Of a stretch of 64,000 bases of DNA, positions 1 through 13,600 are shown in pieces. Each line of letters begins with the position of its first letter. Within the stretch, counting starts at the first letter, position 1. This DNA is from Mesaphorura yosii. Lineage: Eukaryota; Arthropoda; Collembola; Poduromorpha; Tullbergiidae. The position numbers and the translations under genes were made by a program. The stretch is from positions 112,261-176,260 of the forward strand of contig WIXG01000147.1 in assembly GCA_009869945.1 (NCBI GenBank), in the 5' to 3' direction. Below the pieces are notes generated by a model. That model saw nothing but the letters and a program-made list of their open reading frames with translations, was not told where the DNA came from and searched no databases.

Positions 1-74
1 CTTTTATATTTTTGTTATTGGTAGGCCTTAGTGTCTAGAATAAAGCCCACTCCAGCCTAGGGTCAAATTCAGCA
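1..74 (+). repeat. Left arm of terminal inverted repeat
   Basis: This arm matches 853-928 in reverse complement at roughly 95% identity. It may extend beyond the window start. Confidence 0.8.
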
Positions 75-852
75 TTCAGCGAAAGGAAATTCAGAAGAAA
101 ATGATGGCAGAGCTGATACGGATTGGAACGGAAATTGAGGAGCAAACTCACAGGCGACGCAATTGAATTTCCCTTCAACGAAAAAGGCGATAAGAATTTC
201 TTTACCGGCGAGCAGGTAGAAAAGATAAGAAAAGGACCAAATAAGATAAGTTCCCGGACGGTTCAATCTTAGTGATAGCTCATTTTAAAGCTAAGCTAAT
301 AGCATGCCGATTTTAATTTTGGCCTCAACTCAGTCCTGTGATACTACTCAGCGATATTTGCTCGAGTTGGGGAAAATAAGCAAAAAAAGATCTTGAAGGA
401 CCATTATTTTCAAATCCCTCAAGTGCATTGATCCTGATGAACAAGTAGCACTCCTTCACAGAAGAAAATCTCACTTTACCCCAGCCTCAAACTCCATATG
501 TAAGAGTTATGGCTGGCCAAAGGCTGCATCCCAATTTCCTACCTTCTGGGCCTGGGCGTGTTTATTAACCAAACCTTGTGAGTGAGTAGCCCTTGGGCAG
601 GGATGAAAATAACAACATACCCCAACTCGAAATTCGCTTGCAAGTTCTGCCAAAAATTGGCGAAGTTTCCGACTTTGAACTTTGACCTCGGATATCTCCG
701 GTCTGGGATGGAATTTCAGGTCCCTTTCTTTTGGGTTGTGTTTCATCATATTAGGACTACATTACGAGATACCACAGGTTCCTGAAATATGGCATAGGAA
801 AAAGTTTAAAATTGGGGGCCAAACTTTGGAGTGACCTTTTCCCTAGGCACAG

Positions 853-928
853 TGCTGAATTTGACCCCAGGCTGGACTGGGCTTTATTCTAGACAATAAG
901 GCCTACCAATAACAAAAATAAAAAAAAG
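853..928 (-). repeat. Right arm of terminal inverted repeat
   Basis: This is the inverted partner of 1-74. It ends in an A-rich tract at about 917-928, just after the shared block containing the palindromic core taggccta-like sequence. Confidence 0.8.
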
Positions 929-1352
929 TTTGACCCAAACCTACCCCTTAATGTATATGATCCTTTAAAGTGAAAGTGGTAGAAGCAGTTCACGTTCGTG
1001 TTGGCCTCGTTTAAACGGTATTAACTTAATACTGCAATGCCACGATACTTTATAAAAGTGAAACATATTTCATTATTCATGCAATGATTGCGAATATTTA
1101 GGCGATCTTGACAATCCGTACGTAATAAGGTCGTGGGCTTTCTCTTTGCGTTAACTTTATTCAAGCTATGCATTCGTTCTAGATTTTTGTAATGTTTGTC
1201 GTAGTGTTTTGTAGCTTGATTGATATGAAAAACTTGCAGACTGAGTAATTTTTATTTGACGAAACCATGTGAAGCGTGGCAAAGTTTATGTCTGATATGT
1301 CTCACTTGTTAGTGTGCTTTCCATTGATTAGGTGCTTTCTCATTTCTTTCAG

Positions 1353-1755
1353 GTCGACGAAGGAGAAATGGGCTCAACACAACAATCACAACCATCATCA
1401 TAACCCACACAATTCGATTAAGTCGAAGGCAGAGCACGTCAATGAGACGACTACGACTGCATCCGATACCGAGACACACATTCCCTCCGAGGAAAAGCCC
1501 TCAACCTCATCTTCAGTGAAAGCCAACGGTCACGGTCCTCCAAAGGCAGCTGCTGTACCGGTGCAGGAGCCTGAACCTGCTCCTGAGTCTGCTCCAAGAC
1601 CTGAACCTACGCCAAAGCCGGCACTTGAACCTCCGCCAGCCGTACCAGGACCTTCAACATCCCATCCTCATCCCCACACTCCCAATGTCATCCCAATCGC
1701 AGTGATAGCACAAAGTTCGTCCTTTACATCGTCAACTGACAGTGCAATCACATAG
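1353..1755 (+). CDS. Last coding exon of an unidentified plus-strand gene (partial; 5' part outside window or unrecognised)
   Basis: A pyrimidine-rich tract ending in AG at 1351-1352 is a good splice acceptor, and an open frame runs from it to a TAG at 1753-1755. The exon enters in the last base of a codon. The encoded tail of about 134 residues is low-complexity and probably disordered: first a His/Asn-rich stretch, then Thr/Ser/Glu-rich sequence, then a Pro-Glu-Ala repeat-like stretch (PEPAPES, PEPTPKP, PALEPPP) and a Ser/Thr-rich end. An AATAAA lies at 1932-1937. I do not recognise the protein; such tails are common on cytoplasmic ends of channels, transporters and adaptors. An upstream in-frame ATG at 1288 lies before the acceptor and is probably intronic. 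Confidence 0.6.
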
Positions 1756-1931
1756 TACAATTCGACCGTGCTCTTTTACCTGGAACTACAATATAAGACT
1801 GGATCAATTAAAGTGAACTCGAAACGCCTACACCGACCGGTAATAATGTATACTCTCGAGTTAATTCATGCCCACATTTGTATGAGCTAATATTGTGTAG
1901 GATTTATAGATGTACAGTAAAGAATGTAAAG

Positions 1932-1937
1932 AATAAA
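1932..1937 (+). terminator. Polyadenylation signal AATAAA of the 1353-1755 gene
   Basis: A canonical hexamer lies about 180 bp after the stop codon. Confidence 0.6.
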
Positions 1938-1939
1938 TT

Positions 1940-3070
1940 CTTAAGGTATTGTAATTATAAGAACGATGGAATCAGTTAGACGTAGACACGCCAACGCCAA
2001 GCAAGGAGAGCTGGCACACATTTTGCGTCGGTTGGTCGTTTGCTTTCACGATTTTACGCAATCCTCATATTCACATTCCAAAAAAACAAAGAATCTAAAC
2101 CATTATTTTATAAACCAAATGAGCTCCACGTCCATTTGTCGTAAATTCTGAAGCCTCTTATCTGTACTATTTACATCAGAGACAATTTAGCTCAAGGTGG
2201 GCAATAATGAGAAATGTTTATTTTCGGAACGCTTCTGGAGCACAAAAACAGTTCGTCAAAGTTATTGGACACATGACAGTCAAATCATTAACCACTTAAC
2301 AGACGTTTGACATTGAATTCCGCATTTACGAGCACGTTAAGCACGCATTTCTTATCACCTCTTGTAAAATTATTCAGTGTGTCAGGAATTGAAATGTTGG
2401 CAACGTCGTAAAACTGTCCATACTCACCTGGGGCAATCGCGTGTCGCCTCTTCGTATGTGACAGACTACGACACAGACTTGTATCGTCATTTTGACCACG
2501 GTTGCTTGTCCAAGAGCAGAAGACGATTACAGAAGGCTCGAACCACCACAGACTGGAGGCCCAGACGATAAGCGAGAAGTGGTTTTGCTCTGACCGGCTA
2601 TACCGAGGCAGCGGCGAAGGCGGTCGGTGACGATGGTGCTCCCGACTCGTACCCACGACTTAAACGATGAGGTTTGAATACGGTAGCACTGAAAATGTTC
2701 TGACGAGTTCTCTGCATTGAAATATTCATGGTGAAAGATCTGTGTTTATGAACGGATTCGAAAGCTCACAGAACACCGCATTACATCATCATATAACTTT
2801 CATTTTAGTTTTGTAAAAATGATAAACGTTTATGACAAAGATTCCTTGCGATTGCTTTCATTGTGGAACCCGACTGTCTATTAACTTGGTAGCATGACTT
2901 GGCTTTGACACAAATTAAAAGCAAGCACTATGGAAAGAAGTAAATTGAAACAAACAATTTTAATCTTAAATCCAAACGTTTCGCATATTTTATTCACCTT
3001 TTAAATTAAAGACAAAAACAAACGCACAACTTGCATTGACAAGTTACATAAAAAAGTTAGAGACAAGATC
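1940..3070. other. Intergenic stretch, no gene supported
   Basis: This interval holds the 3' flanks of the 1353-1755 exon and the MYND gene. A minus-strand frame (2288-2656) contains a good GTGAGT donor near 2431 and a possible acceptor near 2365, but the frames do not join into a recognisable protein. The minus-strand polyadenylation signal of the MYND gene (TTTATT on the plus strand) is at 2989-2994. Confidence 0.4.
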
Positions 3071-3861
3071 TCATGCGGTAGGCTCAGACTTCACTGCTTC
3101 AGGCATCGGTTCTGTTTTCTCTCCGGTCGGAGTCGGATCAGCCTTAACTTCAGCTGTTGGTTCAGCCTTAACCACTGTGGCGGGTGGTGCCGCCGAAGTT
3201 GAGGGACCAGCCGCCGATGTTGATGCTACGGGCTCGGAAGATGAGCTGGCACCGGCACCTTGTTCAGGCAGTGGAGGGGGATACTGATTCTTGACGACGT
3301 CCGGATTCTCCTTGAACCAATCGTAGTTGTCACATTTTTCACTACGTTTCTCGTACTCCGTAGTGATGAGCTCTTTCAAGTTTCCAGTGATGCAGGCCTC
3401 ATGCAATCTAACCAGATCGCGTTTAAGTGATACAATCAATCCAGCGTATAGTCTTAATAGCTTCAACTCTTCGGCTTCATCTTTGCAGTTGACAAAACCA
3501 TAATCACGCCGAACGTCTTCACCACTTGGTGCAGCATCTTTCTTGGCGGCTTCATCCAGCTGATTGACCGACCACTCCTGGACTGTCGTTGCACTGAATC
3601 AGAAACAAACGCTGTTTTATGTTCGGTGAACTAACTTCACAGTTTGATTATGGATTTATAAAGATCTATCTGTAGTGTCGCAACTTACAATGGTGTACAT
3701 GTCGGCCTGTGATTTTTCCAGTCTTGTTTTTGATGGTCAACCGTGCAGTAAAAGATCTTCTTGCATCTTGTGCACCTGTTTCTTGATTCAGTAGAGCAAA
3801 CTGGGCAATTGCCAGATTGCGGAAGGGTCTCCAACACCCTCTTAAGCTGGCGCTGGAGCAT
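3071..3861 (-). CDS. Small MYND-type zinc-finger protein
   Basis: Two exons: 3689-3861 and 3071-3593, joined across a GTAAGT...CAG intron inside a codon, giving 231 residues. The ATG at 3861 opens directly into the finger. Residues 19-55 have the MYND spacing C-x2-C-x7-C-x2-C-x5-C-x3-H-Q-x3-W-x2-H-x3-C; the sixth ligand is His rather than Cys, as in other YCxxxHQ-type MYND fingers. Residues of about 58-155 are predicted helical with many Leu, Glu and Lys. The tail after residue 155 is a disordered Pro/Ala/Glu-Thr-rich segment. MYND fingers bind proline-rich peptides or sit beside enzyme domains, but no SET or hydroxylase domain follows here, so the likely role is protein binding. I cannot name the ortholog. 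It is divergent with CCDC174 (about 800 bp between the ATGs). Confidence 0.85.
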
Positions 3862-4664
3862 AATTTCTTAACTTCGATGACCGTTCAGTCTTCAGTATCC
3901 CCTTTTGTGTAGTTGATGGAGTGAGTTGTACGACCAATAATTAGGACGAAGTTGCTGGCAGCAAAAAGAGAAGCACATAAGCAAAATTAGGTTGATTGAG
4001 GAAACCAGGAGGAAATATTTTATATGCAAAATTACCTGTGTTCCCTCCTTAGATTCTGGATGATTCCTGTTATAATTAAATTATACCGATGATACAAAAG
4101 CCACTTGCATGGGTTTGAATTTCGAGCAACAATTTCTTTCTTTATGCCGTACTTTTTATGCTGATGTAGGTCTTCAACAAAGATGAACACGGACACAACC
4201 TCGCCACAATTATTGATGGGACTGTAATTTAAATGAAATCACACTAATTAATTACAGTTAGTTTAAGTCAAATTATGCAATTGTGCTAGAACTTGAACAC
4301 ATCCGTACTCAGTACGGCCGAGGTGGAAACTTACTATCGCTTGGGAAACTTTTGCATCGGTATTGTAAACAGAACGCATTCGTCCTTTACAATTTGAATA
4401 CGAAAGTGGGAATATGCGAATTCCCAAGAAGGCAACAGAATACGACAGACATCAAATCAAGTTTGTTGCCGATTCGTTTCTTCAATTTTTTCTCCAATAT
4501 AGAAATATGTCTCTAATATAGGATAGAAATCAGATAGCTTCATGATTATTTCGTTCGTTGAATTGGTTCAGCAAAGGTAAATTGGGAATTTGACTACGCC
4601 CTGCTCAAACTTGGAGGACATACCGCTTTCTGGCGCGGAAGTAATTAGTCCTGATTGACCAAAG
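3862..4664. promoter_or_regulatory. Shared divergent promoter region of the MYND gene (-) and CCDC174 (+)
   Basis: There are 803 bp between two oppositely oriented ATGs. I see no convincing TATA box at a useful distance from either start, and no reading frame with support. Calling it a bidirectional promoter rests on position only. Confidence 0.4.
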
Positions 4665-7600
4665 ATGAATACGAAGAAGGTTATTGATGTTGGAATCACT
4701 TCGGTGAGTACCTTTTGTCTCAAAATTCAGTCATGCATTTGAGAGACATTTAGATGCCCCAGCTTTGCAATAGAGAGCAAAAGACATTTTATATTGGCAA
4801 GATGCTGATCCTTAATTGGATTAATGAATACTGATTCCTTTGATTTTATTTGGCTTACAGTCCCTCGTCGAATTAAAAGCCGAGGTACTACGAAAGCAAA
4901 GCGAGCTTAAGGCATCAGCTCCTTCGACGTCAAAGGCGTTCGGAGTTCAAAAAACGGTGAAGAAATTACCTAAGGTGGTGAGAAATGCTGGCGTTGAGAA
5001 GCGAAATGAAAGAGATAAGGACATGGACGCAGAAGAGGACAAGTCTATCGAACGGGCAAGGTAATTACTAATTGCGATTCAAGTGGCTGCTCACAACGCA
5101 GGTTGGCTTAATTGTCATTCACAATTCAGATATGTGCTCGAAGAGAAGGCAAAGCTTTATGACAAGATGAATCGCCGTGAGACTCTGGGGTATGATGACA
5201 AGGAGCATCCCGTACTTGCAAATTCACTGGTTGACTTCCAGCGCAAAGTAATCGACAACATTTCCGAAGATCCACAGCATTATGAGCGTCCTGACAGATA
5301 TGCTGACGCTATCGCTTCGAATGAAGAAGAGTACGAGGTCGACGAGGCTGAATGGACGGAATTTACCGACAGTTTGGGAAGAACTCGCCGTTGTCTCAAG
5401 TCTGACTTGGCAGAATTTATTTCCCGGGATGAAGAGATGGTGAAGATTACAAAAGATGAGCCGACCATCTCGCCAGAAGATGAATTGTTAATACGCAAGC
5501 ATGAAGAGTGGCAGAAAAAGGCGGAAGAAGTTGCAATGAAAAGTCATGTGCATTATCAGGATGTTCTATACGACGGTAAGTCACTGTTTAATTTATGCAA
5601 ACTGTGGTGTGATGGTGGTAGTAGCGATGAATCAATTCCTTGCTCAATACCAATATTATATTACCCAATGTCTCAACCAGCTCGAGGGATTCAGTATCAA
5701 TTAGCGCTTTGCAATTCGTGAGGATTGAGATCTGAATTCTAGTCACCAGTCACTTCACTTGGCTCATATATTTTCTATATTGATTTCATTTTGTCTCACC
5801 AAACCCGCATTTTCTCCTACATCAGAACCAGACATCATTGCGAGATAAATGGTGTCATTTTACCTGTACCAATCGGCGTTGTGTTTTGTGGGTTCTTTGG
5901 ACAATTGTCAGTTAAATAGTTTCGTATGGTATTATTAGTGGTCGAGTTGAGTCCTTAGTTCAATCAGAGATTGAACATCCATTCAAAGTTTAATAGGCGG
6001 ATACTCATGCCAATCCTGAAATTGTTCCGCTGAGATACTCTGATCATGTGAAGTCTCTACGCGCGTTCTACTACCGCAAAAATAGTATCGCATTTCGCAT
6101 TGTTATCGCATCACAAGATATATTACGCATACCGGGCATTCAATTCCAGCGCAGGCTGACAGGCTATTAAATTGTGTAACATTATCATCATCAGTTGTTC
6201 AACTGGAAGGACCACACAGTGCGGAGCCGTACCGAGCAAACTTATACCGATTTGAGTTATTTATGGCCTCTGCGAACATAAAGACGAAAGTTTATGGCTA
6301 CTTTCAGCGTTCTGTCTGCTACGGTGAATATGAATGCGGTAAGTGGCTGTGTTCAACCAGAAGCACATCCTTCTCGGGCCGCAGACATTGTGCAAGCTCG
6401 CTCCGCTTTCTCTGAGAGTTTTCTTTCTCGTTTCGGTTTCATGTGCCCACTTATTTGGTTGCGTTGCCCGACTGACTTTTCGCGAATTGTGAAACTCTGG
6501 GCAAGGTCGAAGCAGGAAAGGAAGGAAACCATCGCACCGTAGGAAAGCGATATTTTCATAGAGCCGAAATGCAAAGGGCGGAGAAAATGAAAAAATAACC
6601 AAATATCGAGATAATTTAATAAGCATTATTATTTTGCTTGCGACCTTTCTCCAAAAGTTCGATATTTGGACTTGAGTAGGGAAATAACGTCCATAATATT
6701 CTTGGTCCGCATGACGTGCTGTTGGACAGGGGCGTTTGTAGCTTGGAGTCAATCCATTTGGATGAGTTAATAGCCCGACACGAGAGCAAAGTAGCAGCAA
6801 ATGTATTCCCAAGGTCCTTGGACATATTGAGCCTGTCCAAGCGCCGTGCTTGCTGGATAGATGAAACGAACCTTGAAATTAGGTTTTTTAAAATTGCAAC
6901 GTTAGGCCAAGAACGAGGCAGGGATGGCGGCGAGTCCCAGACGCTATTTGGAATGCAATGAATGAAGAATGGATTAAAGAGGTTTTACGAAAGCATTGGC
7001 GTTCTTGAGTCTCGCGTTTTGCGTTACTTTGTACAGTTCGAGGCGTTCTTGAGAAATCCAACTTTTACCACGAAATCGAGCTCACCAAAGTGTAATTGCC
7101 AATTATTGCGTGCGTGTGTCCTTGCAAGTTGTCGGTTTTTCGTTCGTTCGTGCCGAATTTGGTGTTACCAGGATGGAAGGACGCATGTACTCCTTTTCTC
7201 CACAGGCGTACAAGCTCATTGTTGTTTCATGATGAAGAAGACACAGGGACTAATCATTCCCATTTATTAAATGATATGAGCTTTAATTAATAACACACTG
7301 GGGTCCTGACATGCTTCCGAATCGATTTACGCAGTCTAACACTGCGACCCAGTGTCAAAAGCCATGCATTCAGGCTTTGCAGGGTTGGAAAGGGTAACGA
7401 GAAAATGTTCATCCTGCGAGTGGCTCGGTACTGTCGTTATCTGTCTGCATCGACCTACATTGCGAAATGCTCACGTATCGCAATAGAGCAGAGAAAGCCA
7501 GAGCAGCACAACGGGCAATCGTTTTAGGCGACCATAAAATGTAATTTAAATCCCAATGCGCAATGCAAACGCGAACGAACTGGAAAAGTTACTTTCGAGA

Positions 7601-10600
7601 AATGAGCATGTAAGTTCTGGCTACATATTTGCATACCGAATTTCGGATTACGCACAAAGTTTTCCACTCACGATGATCACGAATTTGGATTCGCACACGA
7701 GGCGATGGAACGAAACGAGAATGAGATCGGGAAAAAATATGGTAAAAGCCTGCCACGAAATTCCAGGGCTTAAAAGTTTATTTAATTCCGACGCAAACGC
7801 TTCGCATAGCTTTGGCTGCAAAGACAAACTTATATGGAAATGTGAAACAAATGAAGCTCGAACGTGCTAGGGCCAAATCATGTGCAAAATTCTAAAGATA
7901 AACGGAAAGACAAATAAATTCCTGCCGAGCTGTCTAGCTAGACAGAGAAAAAGGCAAAGAAAAGCTGACTCTGGCTCTGGTTGGAAAAGATTGGACGTGC
8001 GGACGAGATTAGCTGTCTGAGGACTAATTTGAAGCAATATTCATATTTGTAGACTCTTAATTAGTAAACTTTTCCCCATTTGAAGTTGATGTTGATGTCG
8101 TTTCCTCTTCCTTCCCCTGCCTCTGCCTAGTTAGGTGCTGCACCAGATTTCCAGCTTCTTCATTAATATACAGTTCTTTAATTTGAACTTAACTTTGCTT
8201 CATGAAATGAAATGAAGTGCGGGCGATGAATAAAGTTTGCCAATTAAGGAGATTCAGGAACAGGAAGTCGGTGAATAGGAATTATTGAATGACTTTCTTG
8301 CTTTAATTCACTCTCAACATGAATTCCGAGTAAAATTTTGTACGAACCAAACTCGATAAATATTTGGAATTTAATAACAGTAATACATCATTAATATTCT
8401 GGAGTTTGATATGGGCGTGGTTAAAATATGTATTTTCGGCTTTCGTTCGCTGGCGCTGGTATTTTTCCGACTGTGAACACGCTACACATGTGAAAGATCT
8501 TTCCTCTTCCATGCTAATCTGTTTTGACATTAACTAAAGACTTAAGGCTAGAACTTCACTACCATTAGGCTATATGGTTAGGATCACATTTGCTTTCATT
8601 CCATTCACAACTCACGGTCACAGCAATCCACACGTGCTTCGAAGTAAATAAATATATTTTGTCTTTTCTATACAATATTTCGGTATTTGGAGATTATTAA
8701 TTTCACTAATGATGTATTACGTTAGGTTGATAAATTAAAAATGGAATACTCGCCTACTTCCTACAGACTATACAAAAGAAACTCGTTGGGACTAGTAAAT
8801 AATATTTGGTTCATAAAAAGGCGTAAAAATGAACAAAACGTGTTACGACGTCACATAGGATCATAGAATGTAAAAATATTTGTGAAATTAATAACGCTAA
8901 CTCACATGGAATTGTGTTACGGTTTTAGCAGCGTGGCTATTATGTAAACTATTGGGAGTGGTATGCACAGGTTGGCAACTAATATTGCAGCCACAGCTCC
9001 GGATTTGGCTTCATCTCCGTCTATGCGATTCGTGTTGGTGGGGTCATGCCGACTGCTTTTTCCGTCCATGTCAATGCCGTTGTTCGGTGAGTTCTCCTTT
9101 GGCCTTGATGGATCGGTGCTGCCCGAATCCACCGGACCGAACCCGCTTCCATTCTCTGAGTTTGGTCCAAGCAGGTCCTCGTCATCCGTCTCGCCGTCCT
9201 CGAACAGTCCATTGTCGTTTGCAACCTCTGAACCACGTGGGACCACCGACCGGCTCGCATACGACGGTGGTGGTACTGGCAAGGGGAAGTTGAATTTGGA
9301 GCGGTCCTTGTTGCACAGTGAGCCAGTGCAGTAACAGAGTTCAACTGTGTTTGCTACCTTACAGTCGTTGGCGGGGAATTGAGCACAGGTACGAGCGACG
9401 TTGGAACCTGGAGGAATGGAAAGAAAACAGAGTAGATTTTAGTCCCATGCAATTTGTCATATTTTGAGGAGGTGTTTGTCGCCACGAGTTATGAGGCATG
9501 AGGCAAATCTCATATGCAAGTTTGTCATTCGAATTCAGTCTATTTTTGCCTATCTATTGTCTCGTGAGCCGAACTTGTGTCACATATGCTTGTTTTGACT
9601 GATTTGGCATGGCGTGACAGTGAGAAGATGGGATCGGATCACATTAATGCCAAATTTCTGTACTCCTGGAATTCCATTTCAATGATTTGTACAGAACACA
9701 AAAGACACAGGAACTCGAACATTGGTGGTGGGTCGCGGAGAAAAATTCCAAGATGCGGCATGGCGAGTAGAAGTGACGGTATGTGCGTGTAGGCGTAATG
9801 AGAAAGGAAGAACGAAAGAAAAATGCGGGTCTTAAGATGTCACCGTCTTTCCATTTCTCATACTGCGCTTTGAACTATAGTGATATGATTTGAGTTCTCT
9901 TTTATTTCCGAGCGTGGAAGCCGCAGCTTCCACGCTTCGCCTTTGGCATTTCGTTTTCGGGAGTGCGACCGGTGAAAGCTCATAAATACAAATCTCGGTG
10001 GGCTTTTCTCTCTTTAAATTTTGCTTACTCACAGCAGTGACTCATAAGAAATGCAGGTGGGTGGTTGAAATATTCTGTGAGTTTGACAATAGGCGTAAAA
10101 ATAGAAACGAGGCTCATTGATCATCGCCGCTGAGTCTTGTCAGTGACAAATCTTTGAAAACGCCTTCTGACCGTGAGTCTGCTAATTTGTTATTTGCAAG
10201 CTGTTAAACGCGCATGAGATCACTCATCGCCATCGATGCTAATTTACAATGTCTATTAAAGTGAGCACAATGAGCCTCATCCGTCTTGTCTCATGAATAA
10301 ATTAGAACCTACGCAGAATTCCCTCGCTCGTGGCGTCAAATAGGTCGCAGAGAAAGGTTAAGACCAACTCGCATTCGCACACTCACCGTCAGTTCTTAGC
10401 AAGCATCCCGATGAATTCATGGGACAACTGAATATGAATTGCGTATGTGGGTTGAGATTCACATTCGTCTGTGAGTCGAAGTAGGAACAATCGCTGACAT
10501 TCTGCCCGGGAAATGTGGACACAATATCCTTGTAGATGGTCGAGCTCCTGTCCGGTGGGAGACACACGTAGCATCGGTGGAAGTGTGGATGGTAGTTGTA

Positions 10601-13600
10601 CACAGGATGTGGAGACTGTGCCTGCGAGGAGTCTGAAATTGTTGACGCATGGGCTTGGCCATGGCCGTGTCTTGAGTATTCAGGCGATGAGTTGGCTTCT
10701 CCTGTGGAAAAATGCAATCAAAGAATGTAATTAAATCAGGGGTAATTTTTATTGCTGCTGCGCTTTTACAATATCAACTCAAATTATGCCACTGCGACGG
10801 GGTTGGATTCGCAAATTAAACCAGGAACACGTACGATTGACATCATCAACGTGCATAATTTTATGCTTCAGAGAACTCGAGTCATGCCTGCCAGAACAGA
10901 AACTGGATCCCGAATGCATAAACTTTTGGTTTGGCTCACGTATGCATAATCCGAGTCCGTGAGAACAATGCAATAAAATCTACGCTCAACCTCCATCCGA
11001 CCATTGTGCGCTGAATGTATGTGGGAACTTGAATGCAGCTGAATTCAACCACATTTTTGCATCCGTACTTTTAATTTATGCTAATTTGTGTGAGAGTTTT
11101 GGATTTTCCGTAGGGTAATCGTCGACGCAGAGCGAACGCGCAAATATTTGGCAAAAAATCAAAAATAGAATTCTCCAGTTTCGGGCACCTGAGACTGGAT
11201 AACACACATGTGCACGAGCTAACATAGGAAGTCGTCAGGGTCATCATTACCATCATCAAACGCTCTGCTCAGGTCTTAACGTCAGAGTCACAGGTAAAAA
11301 CCGTACGTACGGAGGGCAATCGAAATGAGTCTGATTCAAGAATAGCAATAGCATTAATATTCTTATTATTGTTCCTTTCCACTACAATGGAGCGTTTTTT
11401 GCAGACTTTTTGTAAGTGTGATTGTGGACATGTACGTACAACAATGAATTAAACTTTAATGTACTATTTCAGGCGTCTTTTGTGCTTTGTAGTACCTCGT
11501 TTTGGTATGCGTTAAGCTGCGGCCTGCCCTGAATGCTGAATTAGCATTTATTGCCGTGATATGCCAATTATGTGAATCCTGCTTATCAATCGTCCCGCGG
11601 CGCGCCGATACAAGATTTATGTGCTGGGAATTTTAAATAGCTTCTTGGAATCACCATTGATGCGGCGCGATGCGATGTTGCGTTGTGAATTTCATTGTCA
11701 TTCTAATTTGCCTTCACATCGCTCGCGATTTGCCAGTCCACTTCCAGTGCATGGCACAAGCGCCACAATGTATGGCTTTGATTATTGATTGGTTGACATT
11801 TATTCCAATGCCAGGCCGGGCCAAAGCATACTACGCAATGCTAATGCTAATGGTGTGTCAAAATATTTCAAGCATGGCCACATTGTTATGTACACAGAAT
11901 GACATGAGGACATTAGTCAGTGTCAGAAATGTCCACGGCCAAGGAAGGACAAGGGTTGAATCACAAATTGAGTGTAAGTTCGCGTGGAATTGAGGACCGT
12001 AGAGCTTATGGCTTTGACATTGACATTGCAGCGCTTGTAATCAATTAAATCCTTTCTTTTCTTCTTGCTTTCCTACGCAAAAGGATTCTGTGTAAGTGTA
12101 AATGTGTTTTGTCTCTAAATGACATGGTGCGCTACGCTGCGTTGAAGGCTTAGGCTTAAAAACTCTACAGACTCACTCGCTCTCGCGTCATATTTCACGG
12201 CTATTTTAATGGAATTCTCTCGAGTAGTATTTGAACTGGGAAAGCGCTACGTCAAACGGCTTTAATTAAACACGGGTAATTTGAAGGAATCACACTTCAT
12301 AAGACTCTCATTTTATGCGCAAACACATTTGTGACAGGAAAGCTTAGAAATCCATGTTCAGAGCTCAGTTCCGTCAGACCAGCTGCAAATTAAGGATTTA
12401 CGCCTTTCTTTCTCCACGTGAATGTGAACCATGCCAAGCAATGAATCTAGCCAACGTAACCTAAATTATAGATATGGAAATGTACTTTTGTTTATTACTG
12501 CTCCAATTCAAGTCATGCCATCCCTTTACGGTTTTTCGGCATCAGCATCGACATCACGGTGGATCTATTTTTGTTCCCATTTAGGCTTATGCCCTAAATT
12601 AAGCTTAAGGCCATGCTCATCGCATTTGATATTCTCTTTGATGGTTGCAAATGAATTCTTTTTGATCTCCCAACAAAGCGTTCTACATCAGAGCGAATTG
12701 AGTGCAGATCCTGAAGGTTAATGATTTTGACGTGGAATTTATTTTTGAACACGCTGGCATGTGTGTTTCCGTTTCTCAAATCTCTTAATCAAGCTGCCGA
12801 CAAAATTATTTGATTTCTAAGGATTATTTAAGTTCGGCTCTTACGTCAGGTGCGTTTTGTCTTTGACCGATTTGTTGTCCTAACCTTAATTAGTCTAAAT
12901 GAATGAGCACCGACTTGACAAATGCAGTGTTAAGTGGTTTTATTGTGGGCCAAATTCGCCTGGTATCCAAGGCAAGAGAAATTCATGCTTTATATCAGTG
13001 GAATGTCAAAATTGCGGTAAAACAGAGAAACAAACCCATATTTGCCGTAGAAGAACGTTGCTGGCAAAATTCCAGTTCGAGATCCAGTTGGAATACAGCT
13101 GGATTTCATTCATGTAAATAATGTAAATTATTCTGACGCCTTTCCTCATTTCGCCTCGACCTGCATCCCGAACCATGCTTGCTAGTTGTGAGTGATAACA
13201 GTTTGTTTCTCATCTGTTACCAATAATAAGCAGTTTGCGGTTCGTGTTTGTGTATAATTTATGCATGCACTTTCACTCCTCCGTTCTCTAACATTTTTGT
13301 CTATGCAAAACCATTCCAATCATAAACTAATCTCTGTCTCTGACTGTGCTTTGCTGTGTGAATGTGAAGGCTGCTACATAACTCACTTGCACATACTTTT
13401 CAGAGGATTCTCATTTCTCAAGAGGACCCCGGAACTCAATGAACCGAGACACGATTTAGAACGTACTGCATTTGTATTCTGAGTCGCCCATCGCAGCGCG
13501 TCAGGGCGAGTTTGGGAGGAACTTGACTGGTGAATAGGAATAGTCACCTTTATCGTCTTTAACACAATGATTTATAAACGCATTCACGTATTTTAGAATC

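Larger units (their letters stand above)
1..928. mobile_element. Terminal-inverted-repeat element (non-autonomous DNA transposon/MITE-like), possibly truncated at the window edge
   Basis: Positions 1-74 are an inverted copy of 853-928. Reading the first block in reverse complement against the second, about 74 bases align with only three substitutions plus a small A-tract length difference at the outer end. Between the arms lie about 780 bp with no recognisable transposase; the longest frames inside (minus 507-749, plus 582-785) match no family I know. Long near-identical inverted ends around a short non-coding core are the structure of a non-autonomous cut-and-paste or foldback element. The left outer end coincides with base 1, so the true end and any target-site duplication cannot be seen. 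It probably sits in an intron or upstream region of the plus-strand gene whose last exon begins at 1353. Confidence 0.75.

Noticed and set aside
2288-2656. Minus-strand frame of 122 residues with an internal GTGAGT donor near 2431
   Set aside because: The donor is good, but none of the three frames joins to a recognisable downstream exon; protein sequence shows no domain.
6962-7270. Plus-strand frames in the CCDC174 intron (also 6294-6542, 6716-6961, 7556-7870)
   Set aside because: No domains, no consistent splice sites and no codon pattern of a gene; treated as chance frames.
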